A stretch of 21,953 bases of DNA from an uncultured Barnesiella sp. (lineage in GTDB: Bacteria; Bacteroidota; Bacteroidia; Bacteroidales; Barnesiellaceae_A). The notes below the pieces were generated by a model. That model saw nothing but the letters and a program-made list of their open reading frames with translations, was not told the origin of the DNA and did no database searches. Where the stretch lies: contig CAJGDT010000006.1 in assembly GCA_904502265.1 (NCBI GenBank), forward strand, positions 1 to 21,953, read 5' to 3'. The position numbers and the translations under genes were made by a program. Below, piece by piece: positions 1-6,927 of this stretch. Position 1 is the stretch's first letter; each line of letters opens with the position of its first letter.

Positions 1-866
1 ATGCAGCCTTTGCGGGTTGTCGCAATTTGCAAACACTTGTGTTACCGGCAAGTTTAGTCAATATGGGTGAAGGAGTTTTTGCTGCATGCTCACGGTTGGT
101 GTCGGCCGATATGTCTGAGTGTAATATTCAAGCATTGCCGGCATGGACATTCTCGTCATGCTCTCTTTTGACAGCTGTTGATTTACCACAATCTCTTATC
201 AATATTGGAGAGGGGGCATTTGCCTATTGCATCTCATTGCAGACTATTGCTCTACCATCCTTGCTCAATCGTATTCATGACTTTGCCTTTGCCGGATGTA
301 ATGCAATGAAGGCACTGAATTTTATGCCCGAAGGTTTGGAGGCTATTGGTCGGTATGCATTCTATCAAAATACAACTGCAGCCTATACAGTAGTACCGCG
401 CACAGTATCTTATATTGACGATCATGCTTTTGATGGTTGTATCAGTTCTGCCAATTTTTATTCGTTCCGCGAACTTCCTGCCGATTTGGGTGAAATGGTG
501 TTTGCAAATATGAATGTAGAACAAAAGACTCTTCATGTCGAGACTGCCAGTGTACCTATCTATGAAAGCATGCCTCAATGGAGTGATTTTGGCACCATAA
601 ATTCTGCGTCTAACACCGAAGATACTGAGATAGACGATCGTGTAAAAGTAATGTTCGAAAACTATAACTTGAAAGTTGTTGCATCGCAAGATATAGAAGA
701 TCTGCGACTTTTTGATATTTCGGGTATGTTGTTGTGTGCAGTGCAACCGGGCACTTGCGAGGCTGCCATTGATACTTATGCATACAACAATAACATATAT
801 CTTTTGCAAATTACATCTATTGATGGCAAACAAACTATATTAAAAGTAGCTCGTATAACACGATAG
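1..866 (+). CDS. BspA-like leucine-rich-repeat secreted protein, 3' part (5' end outside window)
   Basis: The open frame runs in from the left edge: codons from position 3 read AAFAGCRNLQTLVLP, which is an ordinary repeat unit. The real start is therefore upstream, and an internal TTG at 27 should not be taken as the start. About six repeats of the BspA/LRR_5 type follow, with the recurring pattern of a hydrophobic LP strand, then I..GAFA.C..L (for example INIGEGAFAYC and IHDFAFAGC). The last 70 residues or so have no repeats. They carry LRLFDISGMLL, then NNNIYLLQITSIDGKQ and a basic end, which is the layout of a type IX secretion (Por) C-terminal sorting domain. Inferred role: a protein exported by the type IX system to the cell surface or outside; such LRR proteins are often adhesins, but the ligand cannot be told. 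The stop is 12 bp before trmB, so the two may share a transcript. Confidence 0.82.
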   Translation, partial: AAFAGCRNLQTLVLPASLVNMGEGVFAACSRLVSADMSECNIQALPAWTFSSCSLLTAVDLPQSLINIGEGAFAYCISLQTIALPSLLNRIHDFAFAGCNAMKALNFMPEGLEAIGRYAFYQNTTAAYTVVPRTVSYIDDHAFDGCISSANFYSFRELPADLGEMVFANMNVEQKTLHVETASVPIYESMPQWSDFGTINSASNTEDTEIDDRVKVMFENYNLKVVASQDIEDLRLFDISGMLLCAVQPGTCEAAIDTYAYNNNIYLLQITSIDGKQTILKVARITR

Positions 867-878
867 AATATAATTATT

Positions 879-1640
879 ATGGCTAAGAATAAATTACAAA
901 AATTTGCCGACATGGAGACCTACTCGCATGTCTTTCAATACCCCTTTGCAGTGCTTAAAGAGCGCGGTTTCGACATGCGTGGAAAGTGGAATGAGATGTT
1001 CTTTCACAACGATAATCCGATAGTGTTGGAGTTGGGTTGTGGCAAGGGCGAGTATGCTGTAGGTTTGGCCCGTCGTTATCCCAATAAAAATTTTATTGGC
1101 GTAGATATCAAGGGTGCTCGTATGTGGACCGGTGCCAGTGAAGCGAAAGCTGAGGGTATCGAAAATGTAGCCTTCTTGCGTACACATATAGAGTTGATTA
1201 CGCACTTTTTTGCGCCCGGAGAGGTGTCGGAAATATGGATTACCTTCCCCGACCCGCAGATGAAGAAAACACGTAAGAGACTCACCTCGACACGTATGCT
1301 CGAGCTCTATCGTGAAATCCTTACCGAGAATGGTATTATCCACCTCAAGAGTGATAGTCCCTTCTTATACACTTATACTCGTGCAATGGTGCAAGAGAAC
1401 AACTTCCCTATCTTGATAGATACCGACGACTTGTACAATTCGGGTATAGATGATGACATCCTTGGTATCAAAACCTTTTATGAGCAGCAGTGGCTTGAGC
1501 GAGGCAAAAGTATCAAGTATATCAAGTTTATATACGAGTCTCGCAATGAACTTATAGAGCCCGATATCGAGATAGAGCTTGATGACTATCGTAGCTTCAA
1601 TAGAAGTAAGCGAAGTAGCAAGACTACCAACAAAGAGTGA
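879..1640 (+). CDS. trmB: tRNA (guanine-N7-)-methyltransferase TrmB
   Basis: Encodes 253 residues. TrmB uses S-adenosylmethionine to make m7G at position 46 in the variable loop of tRNAs. The class I methyltransferase signature is clear: motif I VLELGCGKGEYA at about residues 49-60, the acidic ribose-binding residue in FIGVDIKGARMW (about 72-83), and the family-specific WITFPDPQMKKTRKRL at about 120-135, matching the TFPDPWPKKRH block of known TrmB. The ATG at 879 gives a normal N-terminus for the family. The C-terminal tail is rich in Lys, Arg and Ser and looks disordered. The gene follows the LRR gene by 12 bp with no visible promoter between them, and is closed by the hairpin at 1648-1700. 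Confidence 0.95.
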   Translation: MAKNKLQKFADMETYSHVFQYPFAVLKERGFDMRGKWNEMFFHNDNPIVLELGCGKGEYAVGLARRYPNKNFIGVDIKGARMWTGASEAKAEGIENVAFLRTHIELITHFFAPGEVSEIWITFPDPQMKKTRKRLTSTRMLELYREILTENGIIHLKSDSPFLYTYTRAMVQENNFPILIDTDDLYNSGIDDDILGIKTFYEQQWLERGKSIKYIKFIYESRNELIEPDIEIELDDYRSFNRSKRSSKTTNKE

Positions 1641-1647
1641 TAATATA

Positions 1648-1700
1648 ATACATAGCACAGAGCCTCGCAATGGTTGATTGCGAGGCTCTGTGCTATGTAT
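1648..1700. terminator. Perfect 24-bp inverted repeat between convergent genes
   Basis: The left arm 1648-1671 and right arm 1677-1700 are perfectly complementary over 24 bp, with a five-base loop GGTTG at 1672-1676. The core is GC-rich (AGAGCCTCGCAA). It sits between the convergent ends of trmB and the minus-strand lipoprotein gene, so a bidirectional transcript end is the natural reading. There is no long T tract right after either arm, so it is not a textbook intrinsic terminator. It may instead act as a 3'-end stabilising or processing hairpin. Confidence 0.7.
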
Positions 1701-1709
1701 GGGGTTATA

Positions 1710-2723
1710 TTAGTATATAGAACTATCTAAAATAGAGGCTTCTTTAATACGGCTTTTGAGATCGGTAATGTAGTTTACTATATATTGAGAGGCTTCAACT
1801 TCTTTGATTTCAATAAAAATTGAAGAGGCTTCTTGAGCATATTTCAATGCTTCACTATAGTTCTCTTCAATCTCATTATATAACGCGAGGTTGGCTGCCG
1901 CTTTGGCTCGGCGTCCCTTATCCTTGGCATTTTTATATACATATTCCCATATATACGAAGCTTCGGTGTATTGTTCTCTATCCCAATACTTAAAGGCATC
2001 TTTCATGGCCGGATGTCCGGTGACAAAAATGAGGCGATTTGCTATGCGTGTGTGGGGGGCGAAATAGTTCGATGCTTTGTATGCCAAAGTGTTTATAGCT
2101 TCGTCTAAGCACTCCTCGAAATTGGGCAAATATGCATTGGCTATGTCGGGAGTATCGCCATATGCTTGCCAATAGAGGGTGTCACTTATGGCTACATTTA
2201 CCATTTCCTCTTGGGGTACGAAGCATTGCATATATGCTTGTGTGATTATTGAGAGATCGGTACAGAAAACACCGTCGATTGGTGTTACTTGCATGTTGAC
2301 AATCGGGATAATTGCATTAATAGCTATATGCACATCTTCGTGGGTTTGTGATTGCCATTGTTTCACCTTCTGTTCATCTAAGCCAGCAATGCCGGTAATA
2401 TTATTGCTATCGGGTGTGAATATCTCTATTCGCTCAAAGGCTTGGCTATGGTACATATAAGTTCCCAATGACATAGCCATTGTCTGCGATATACTATCGG
2501 TTGACGATGTGAGACGGTATTGTCTGCCATTTTCATCGATGTATTTGCTGCTCTCATGCAGGCTGTCTGCTTGGCAATTATTTACAATGACAACAGTCGG
2601 GTATGGTTGTTTGTAATTAACTTGGGCAGAGCGAAGGGTATTGATTTGCATGTTGTGTACCCAACTACAACTACTCAATGAGAGTAGTAACGCGATAAGT
2701 ATGATGTGATGCGAATATTTCAT
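1710..2723 (-). CDS. Lipoprotein, DUF6340-like, with C-terminal TPR-like helices
   Basis: Encodes 337 residues. The N-terminus is a lipoprotein signal peptide: MKYSHH, a hydrophobic stretch, and the lipobox LSSC with the lipidated Cys at residue 19. No acidic cluster follows the Cys, so surface export is not indicated. The segment after the signal (AQVNYKQPYPTVVIVNNC) resembles the start of the DUF6340 family of Bacteroidota lipoproteins. The last 110 residues (GRRAKAAANLALYNEIEENY, then SEALKYAQEASSIF) look like one or two tetratricopeptide helices. Function is unknown. It is likely a periplasm-facing lipoprotein with a scaffold or binding role, and it stands alone with its own -7 box upstream. 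Confidence 0.75.
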   Translation of the reverse strand: MKYSHHIILIALLLSLSSCSWVHNMQINTLRSAQVNYKQPYPTVVIVNNCQADSLHESSKYIDENGRQYRLTSSTDSISQTMAMSLGTYMYHSQAFERIEIFTPDSNNITGIAGLDEQKVKQWQSQTHEDVHIAINAIIPIVNMQVTPIDGVFCTDLSIITQAYMQCFVPQEEMVNVAISDTLYWQAYGDTPDIANAYLPNFEECLDEAINTLAYKASNYFAPHTRIANRLIFVTGHPAMKDAFKYWDREQYTEASYIWEYVYKNAKDKGRRAKAAANLALYNEIEENYSEALKYAQEASSIFIEIKEVEASQYIVNYITDLKSRIKEASILDSSIY

Positions 2724-2742
2724 AATGTATTGTTTTACGACA

Positions 2743-2750
2743 CAAAGCTA
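2743..2750 (-). promoter_or_regulatory. Bacteroidales -7 box for the DUF6340-like lipoprotein gene
   Basis: On the minus strand this reads TAGCTTTG, a full match to the Bacteroidota -7 consensus TAnnTTTG. It lies 20 bp upstream of the ATG, which gives a short leader. I do not see a clear -33 TTTG at the usual spacing. Confidence 0.5.
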
Positions 2751-2819
2751 CAAAAAAATTATTATCACATTATACGGGCGTGCTAAAAAGTACCTAATCA
2801 CATATTGCGCTATATATAG

Positions 2820-2856
2820 AAAAACAGCCACCTTATATAAAAAGATGGCTGTTTTT
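2820..2856 (-). terminator. Intrinsic terminator after tRNA-Arg
   Basis: The arms 2820-2830 and 2846-2856 are perfectly complementary over 11 bp (AAAAACAGCCA with TGGCTGTTTTT), and read on the minus strand the hairpin ends in a run of U. It starts seven bases past the 3' end of the tRNA. Because both arms end in A/T runs it could also work on the plus strand, but there is no plus-strand gene to end here. Confidence 0.8.
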
Positions 2857-2862
2857 CGATTG

Positions 2863-2936
2863 TGATTGAGCAGGGATTCGAACCCTGGACCCACAGCTTA
2901 GAAGGCTGTTGCTCTATCCAGCTGAGCTACTCAACC
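2863..2936 (-). tRNA. tRNA-Arg (anticodon TCT)
   Basis: The minus strand folds into a full cloverleaf of 74 nt: acceptor GGTTGAG with CTCAATC (one G-U pair), D arm GCTC/GAGC with loop AGCTGGATA, anticodon stem ACAGC/GCTGT with loop CTTCTAA, five-base variable loop GGGTC, T arm CAGGG/CCCTG with loop TTCGAAT, and discriminator A. The anticodon TCT is at 2900-2902 and reads AGA codons (and AGG by wobble). The CCA end is not encoded (the next bases are CA), so it must be added by the CCA enzyme. Confidence 0.97.
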
Positions 2937-2951
2937 GACCTAAAAGTGCTG

Positions 2952-2959
2952 CAAAGGTA
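2952..2959 (-). promoter_or_regulatory. Bacteroidales -7 box for tRNA-Arg
   Basis: Reads TACCTTTG on the minus strand, a full TAnnTTTG match, 15 bp before the tRNA 5' end, so the pre-tRNA leader should be very short. The region just upstream (2960-3000) is A/T-rich and has no obvious -33 element. Confidence 0.55.
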
Positions 2960-3000
2960 AGCATTAAAATTGAAAAATGAAAATTGACGGTTGAAAATTG
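2960..3000. repeat. Short A/T-rich direct repeats upstream of tRNA-Arg
   Basis: The nonamer TGAAAATTG occurs at 2978-2986 and 2992-3000, with a degenerate copy (TTGAAAAATG) just before. Such iterated ATTGAAAATT tracts are a familiar kind of low-complexity spacer in Bacteroidales intergenic DNA. No function is assigned. Confidence 0.45.
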
Positions 3001-3065
3001 TCGAAACGGTTGTAGTTTCTCTTTATTTAAGGGGTATTTTCGGCTATTTCACCCTATGCAAAGCA

Positions 3066-5390
3066 TCAGAATGGGTAGCCGATGGTAATGTGCCATGCAA
3101 AGTCTCGCTTAAAGTCGGGATTGGCTATAGCCCATTTCACAGCATTATCAGCCGGGTTGTAGGCTTTCATACCAAAGTCGGCACGGATTACAACAAAATC
3201 GAAGTTGAGGCGAAGACCTAAACCATAGGCCAGTGCTATCTGCTTGTAGAATGTGTCAAAGCGAAATACACCTCCGGGTTGTGTCTCGTAGTCATCTATT
3301 GTCCATATATTACCGGCATCAATAAATAAGGCCGACTCAATCTTCCAAAATAGTTTGGCTCGATACTCTATGCTGAGGTCGAGGCGTATATCGCCACATT
3401 GGTATATAAAACTATTGTAATTATTATATCCATTGTAGCTACCCGGGCCCAATGAGCGCACCGACCATCCGCGCACACTGTTGGCACCTCCGGCATAGAA
3501 ACGCTTCTCAAAAGGCATTACGGTTGAGTTGCCATAAGGAACACCCATACCAAATCCTACGTGCATAGCCAACGAGTGATTCTTATTGAAATTGTGCAAG
3601 TAGCTGTAGTCGAAATTGGCCTTCACATATTGAGAGTATCGTATTCCAAAGATTTTGTAGCCATCGTCGTAGTGAGCTCCTATCGCATTTGATATGCCAA
3701 ATAGCAAGTTACCGGCGGTCTCTATCGATGAGCGAAGGGTATATACATTGCTTTGTTTGGCTGTCTGCATAGGAGTATTTTGGTTTATATTACTGGTATA
3801 GTAGTTATAACCGATACCCATTATGAAGTGGTCTTCGTAACTATATCGCAACAACGGATTGGCAGGTGCTATTTGCTCCAAAAATCCCTCCATGTATTGA
3901 GGTAGATATACATAGTTGATGTCGAGCAAATCAAGGCGATGACGATGACGCTGGCGAGACCAATTGTATCGCCAACCGGCTCCTGCAATGATGCGGGTAT
4001 ACTCCGGTCGCTGTTGATAGTTGAGCGATATGTCAAAGTCGGTAGTGGCAAGAATGCGACGACTAAAGTCGTTGGAAATGAACGGGAAAACAAATTTGGG
4101 GACTTTAAGACCCATACGGCCTCCCAATTCGGTATAGTGATTGTTGATAATACCTTCGATTGTTCCCGACACACTTTCATAGGCACCACGTACCTCGGCG
4201 GTAAAAGTTTCCGAACCCTTGAATATGTTGCGATGTTGGTATGATAGTTGAGCGGCTACACCCAAGTCTCCTTCCGAGTTAGTACCCTCAATCTCAGCAC
4301 TGATATTTTGTGCGCGACTCGGAGCTATGAAAATATAACAATCCAAGAGGTTGTTTTCATCGCTTATCACATGTTGGACAAACCGTATATTGATACTCTT
4401 TAAGTAGGATAGTCGTCCAAAAGAGGTGTATGTGCGATTGACAGCATCGGTGTTATATAGTTTTCCCGGTTCAATAAAACAGTTGTCGGCAATAGCTCGT
4501 TCTGTGAGGTAGTGGTTATCGCCATATAGAATATTGACATGTTTATATTGCTTGGCCATGGTAACATCTATATCCGACAAATTGAGATTGTTGAGCATGG
4601 GGTCGGTAATGACGTATACTTTGTTGATGTAGTATCGGTGGTAGTGGTCGTAAGACCTTGGGCGTCGTACATCCACAACCGAAGGCATAGGTTGTAGTGA
4701 AACCGAAAGTTCTACTCCACGCGATGTGGCTATGGTATCGGCGTTGAAGCTAATATAGTCTTTGATAAAACTGAAATAACCATTGTTGCGAAGTTGCGAA
4801 GTGAGGCGATCGCGTTCTTGGTTAAGCAACGAGCGGTCAAGTAGCATACCTTCTTTAATGAGTGAAGGCTGAGAGCGAACAATACTATCGATATCGGCTT
4901 GGGGTATGTCAAATATCAACGTATCTATATAGAAGGGTTCGTTGGCCTTTACGTTGTAGGTAATATTCATGCGACGGTTTTTCACGATCGTATCGGCTGT
5001 AACCTCGGCATGCATGTAGCCCATATTCGACAAGGCTTTGGATAGTTGGTAACAAGAAGATTCCATAGCCTCCTCGCTGTACAATACCGGCTCTTTACCA
5101 ATGTTGCGTAGCCAGCGGTTGATAAAGTTGGTGGTATCTTTACCCGAGAAGTTGTATAGCGTGAGTTCCAAGGGGAGAAATCCCAAGATGCGGTAATTGG
5201 GATTTTGTTGGATATAAGTCTTGAGACTTCCTGCCGATATCTCTTTTTTATCGGTTTTGATAGTAACGTTATCGAGTAGGTATTCGCCCTCAGGTACGTG
5301 TCGTGTGGGGCTACAACCGACAATAATGCACACAATAAGCATCACAATGATACTTACAAACCAGTGTTGATATGCGGGCGTGTGCTTCAT
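3066..5390 (-). CDS. TamL-type Omp85 outer-membrane lipoprotein (stand-alone paralogue)
   Basis: Encodes 774 residues from the ATG at 5390; a TTG seven codons upstream is unlikely because the -7 box at 5417-5424 would leave almost no leader. The signal peptide ends in the lipobox IVGC with Cys26, followed by SPTRHVPEGEYLL, the typical TamL opening (C..T..VP.GE.LL). Residues of about 35-380 hold POTRA-like domains, and the remainder is a 16-strand Omp85/bacterial surface antigen barrel. The strand-6 loop motif AGGANSVRGW keeps the canonical RG, and the chain ends in HITIGYPF with a C-terminal aromatic. In this phylum TamL replaces proteobacterial TamA and works with TamB in moving proteins or lipids to the outer membrane. 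This copy has no tamB next to it. Its exact partner is unknown; it could also be a BamA-like variant, but the lipobox favours TamL. Confidence 0.85.
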   Translation of the reverse strand: MKHTPAYQHWFVSIIVMLIVCIIVGCSPTRHVPEGEYLLDNVTIKTDKKEISAGSLKTYIQQNPNYRILGFLPLELTLYNFSGKDTTNFINRWLRNIGKEPVLYSEEAMESSCYQLSKALSNMGYMHAEVTADTIVKNRRMNITYNVKANEPFYIDTLIFDIPQADIDSIVRSQPSLIKEGMLLDRSLLNQERDRLTSQLRNNGYFSFIKDYISFNADTIATSRGVELSVSLQPMPSVVDVRRPRSYDHYHRYYINKVYVITDPMLNNLNLSDIDVTMAKQYKHVNILYGDNHYLTERAIADNCFIEPGKLYNTDAVNRTYTSFGRLSYLKSINIRFVQHVISDENNLLDCYIFIAPSRAQNISAEIEGTNSEGDLGVAAQLSYQHRNIFKGSETFTAEVRGAYESVSGTIEGIINNHYTELGGRMGLKVPKFVFPFISNDFSRRILATTDFDISLNYQQRPEYTRIIAGAGWRYNWSRQRHRHRLDLLDINYVYLPQYMEGFLEQIAPANPLLRYSYEDHFIMGIGYNYYTSNINQNTPMQTAKQSNVYTLRSSIETAGNLLFGISNAIGAHYDDGYKIFGIRYSQYVKANFDYSYLHNFNKNHSLAMHVGFGMGVPYGNSTVMPFEKRFYAGGANSVRGWSVRSLGPGSYNGYNNYNSFIYQCGDIRLDLSIEYRAKLFWKIESALFIDAGNIWTIDDYETQPGGVFRFDTFYKQIALAYGLGLRLNFDFVVIRADFGMKAYNPADNAVKWAIANPDFKRDFAWHITIGYPF

Positions 5391-5416
5391 ACGTGTGTGT
5401 AGCTGATACAATCATA

Positions 5417-5424
5417 CAAAGATA
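5417..5424 (-). promoter_or_regulatory. Bacteroidales -7 box for the stand-alone tamL-like gene
   Basis: Reads TATCTTTG on the minus strand, a full TAnnTTTG match, 26 bp upstream of the ATG at 5390. This helps fix that ATG as the start. A good -33 element is not evident. Confidence 0.5.
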
Positions 5425-5465
5425 ATACAAATTGAGTGTGTGTGCTATATTTTGAGAAATTTTAT

Positions 5466-5473
5466 TATCTTCG
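5466..5473 (+). promoter_or_regulatory. Near-consensus -7 box for the acyl-ACP thioesterase gene
   Basis: TATCTTCG differs from TAnnTTTG by one base and lies about 40 bp before the ATG at 5515. Together with the minus-strand box at 5417-5424 it makes a compact divergent promoter region of about 120 bp. Confidence 0.4.
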
Positions 5474-5514
5474 CAGTGCAAAAAACAGTTGCAATATGTA
5501 ACTTTTCTTGGATT

Positions 5515-6279
5515 ATGAAACAGAAACTCTTTACCAAAACCTTTACATTGACCCCCGGAGAGTGCAATGGACAGCAAGAGATGTCGCTTTCATTCTTGGT
5601 TGGTCGCATCATTAAGGTCGCATCTTTACACGCCGATTCATGGGGTGTTGGTTATGAAAAGATGATAGCAAGTCGCACGGCATGGGTGTTGTCTCGCCTT
5701 TCTATCGAGATGAAACGTTTCCCTGCTATCAATGAGAATTATACACTTGAGACCTGGATTGAAGACTACAACACGCGTTTTTCGACTCGTAATATGGCTA
5801 TTCTCGATAGTAAAGGAGAGGTTTGTGGCTATGCTCGCACAATATGGTTGGTACTCGACCTTGAGGCCCGCCGAACAGCCAATATGGAGGAACTGAACGA
5901 ATTGCGCACGTATGTACTTGATCGTCCATGTCCTATTGATCCACCTACACGCATGCGTGCCGAGGATGGTGAGAAAATAGACTCTTTTGCAGTGCGTTAT
6001 AGCGATATTGATTTGAATCGCCATGTCAATAGTTCTCGCTATGTAGAGTATTTGCTCAATCAATATCCTTTTGAGTGGTTTGACAATAATCGTGTTGCTC
6101 GTTTTGAGATTGCTTATGCTCACGAGGCGCGTCCGGGTATAGAGATTGATGTATATCGAGAGATAAAAGATGAGAATGATCATACACTTGAACTGCGTCA
6201 CGAAGGCAATACTTTGTGTCGTAGTCGCATTGTGTTTGCGCCACGTACCGAGCCGCTATATATCCCTTTCAATGGCTAA
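5515..6279 (+). CDS. Acyl-ACP thioesterase (FatA/FatB-like)
   Basis: Encodes 254 residues from ATG 5515 (MKQKLFTKTF). The frame is open further upstream, but the promoter-like box at 5466-5473 lies inside that extension, so the ATG is preferred. The enzyme hydrolyses acyl-ACP to release free fatty acids. It has two tandem hot-dog folds. The N-terminal half carries ADSWGVGYEKM (about 40-50), followed by a helix and WIEDYNTRFSTRNM. The second half has the catalytic-type motif DIDLNRHVNSSRYVEY at about 164-179, with Asp166, Asn168 and His170 matching the D.N.H of plant and bacterial FatA/B enzymes. There is no signal peptide, so it is cytosolic. It is divergent from the tamL paralogue and ends at a strong terminator. 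Expected effect: control of chain release or fatty acid pool for membrane lipids; the chain-length preference cannot be read. Confidence 0.9.
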   Translation: MKQKLFTKTFTLTPGECNGQQEMSLSFLVGRIIKVASLHADSWGVGYEKMIASRTAWVLSRLSIEMKRFPAINENYTLETWIEDYNTRFSTRNMAILDSKGEVCGYARTIWLVLDLEARRTANMEELNELRTYVLDRPCPIDPPTRMRAEDGEKIDSFAVRYSDIDLNRHVNSSRYVEYLLNQYPFEWFDNNRVARFEIAYAHEARPGIEIDVYREIKDENDHTLELRHEGNTLCRSRIVFAPRTEPLYIPFNG

Positions 6280-6292
6280 TATTTATTGAACC

Positions 6293-6337
6293 AAACATAA
6301 GCGAGCAACTCTATCGGGTTGCTTGCTTATGTTTTTT
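6293..6337. terminator. Terminator between thioesterase and PepSY-like genes
   Basis: The arms 6293-6309 and 6318-6334 pair over 17 bp with one G-U, and an eight-base loop. A run of six T (6332-6337) follows on the plus strand, so it is a good intrinsic terminator for the thioesterase gene. It also lies just past the 3' end of the convergent minus-strand gene and may serve both. Confidence 0.85.
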
Positions 6338-6349
6338 ATCTATCGATGT

Positions 6350-6811
6350 TCAGTCAATCTTCTCATTTATAAGGTTGCCTTTGGAATCGAAATGTATTTT
6401 CATAGGTCGTTCGCCTGTCATCTTTATCTCATATCCATCCTTGTCTCGTTCAATACTGTACATGAGGTGCTTGGGATACCTTTGTTGCATATACTCCTGT
6501 GCAGGTTGAGGTAGTAGTGAAATGGTGGAGGCGGGTAGTGCATTCTCCATTTTGTTGTCAATTTCAAGCCATCGACCCTTTCGATCAAACAGTACTTCAT
6601 CTCCATTGGATAGCATTACTTTATGATATCCATACTTTACAATTCGTGCGCTGGAAATCATCTCTTCGGCAAAGTGCGTTGAAATGAATTCTTGTATATT
6701 CTGAGGCAGATCTTCAATCTTAACCTCTTTTTCTCTTCGCTCGGCATAAACAAATAACGAAATACTGATAAACAAAGCCGATAATAGGGCATTAATCCAT
6801 AATTTTTTCAT
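6350..6811 (-). CDS. Small exported PepSY-like protein (DUF2874 / BLIP-like type)
   Basis: Encodes 153 residues. It has a Sec signal peptide (MKKLWINALL, hydrophobic core, likely cut after VYA at residue 23). The mature part has two similar halves. The first is LPQNIQEFISTHF, then a strand and VMLSNGDEVLFDRKGRWLEI; the second is LPQPAQEYMQQRY, then YEIKMTGERPMKIHFDSKG. This LP...I..fi...f...G....FD..G pattern is that of the PepSY-like family found in many Bacteroidota (PF11396 type). These are small periplasmic proteins. Members have been linked to inhibition or folding of partners, but no role is established. It is convergent with the thioesterase and divergent from tamB, so it is probably its own unit. 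Confidence 0.8.
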   Translation of the reverse strand: MKKLWINALLSALFISISLFVYAERREKEVKIEDLPQNIQEFISTHFAEEMISSARIVKYGYHKVMLSNGDEVLFDRKGRWLEIDNKMENALPASTISLLPQPAQEYMQQRYPKHLMYSIERDKDGYEIKMTGERPMKIHFDSKGNLINEKID

Positions 6812-6816
6812 ACTTT

Positions 6817-6824
6817 TACATTTG
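6817..6824 (+). promoter_or_regulatory. Bacteroidales -7 box, probable tamB-tamL promoter
   Basis: TACATTTG matches TAnnTTTG fully. It lies about 100 bp before the tamB ATG (6928), so the transcript would have a leader of roughly 95 nt. No -33 TTTG is seen at the normal spacing. Confidence 0.35.
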
Positions 6825-6927
6825 AATTTATAGGTTACTATAAAACAAACAATAGTGACTACCGAATGTTTTTCATGCAGGTAGTAGCGGTAGCTTAAAG
6901 TTGTTTAAAAGAGACCTTAACAAAGAG

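Noticed and set aside
252..833. Long minus-strand frame (193 codons) opposite the LRR protein
   Set aside because: The opposite strand has clear BspA repeats and a sorting domain; this frame shows no domain, only a composition rich in Cys, Ile and His typical of antisense shadows.
2991..3221. Plus-strand open frame of 76 codons overlapping the 3' end of the stand-alone tamL-like gene
   Set aside because: It lies mostly antisense to a strongly supported coding region, starts in low-complexity A/T-rich repeats, and its product resembles no family I know.
5638..6201. Minus-strand frame of 187 codons opposite the thioesterase
   Set aside because: The thioesterase on the plus strand has catalytic motifs; this one has none and no promoter or start signal.
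6901..6927. TTG start nine codons upstream of the tamB ATG
   Set aside because: The ATG at 6928 places basic residues right before the membrane helix as in other TamB proteins; there is no signal that favours the TTG, though it cannot be excluded.
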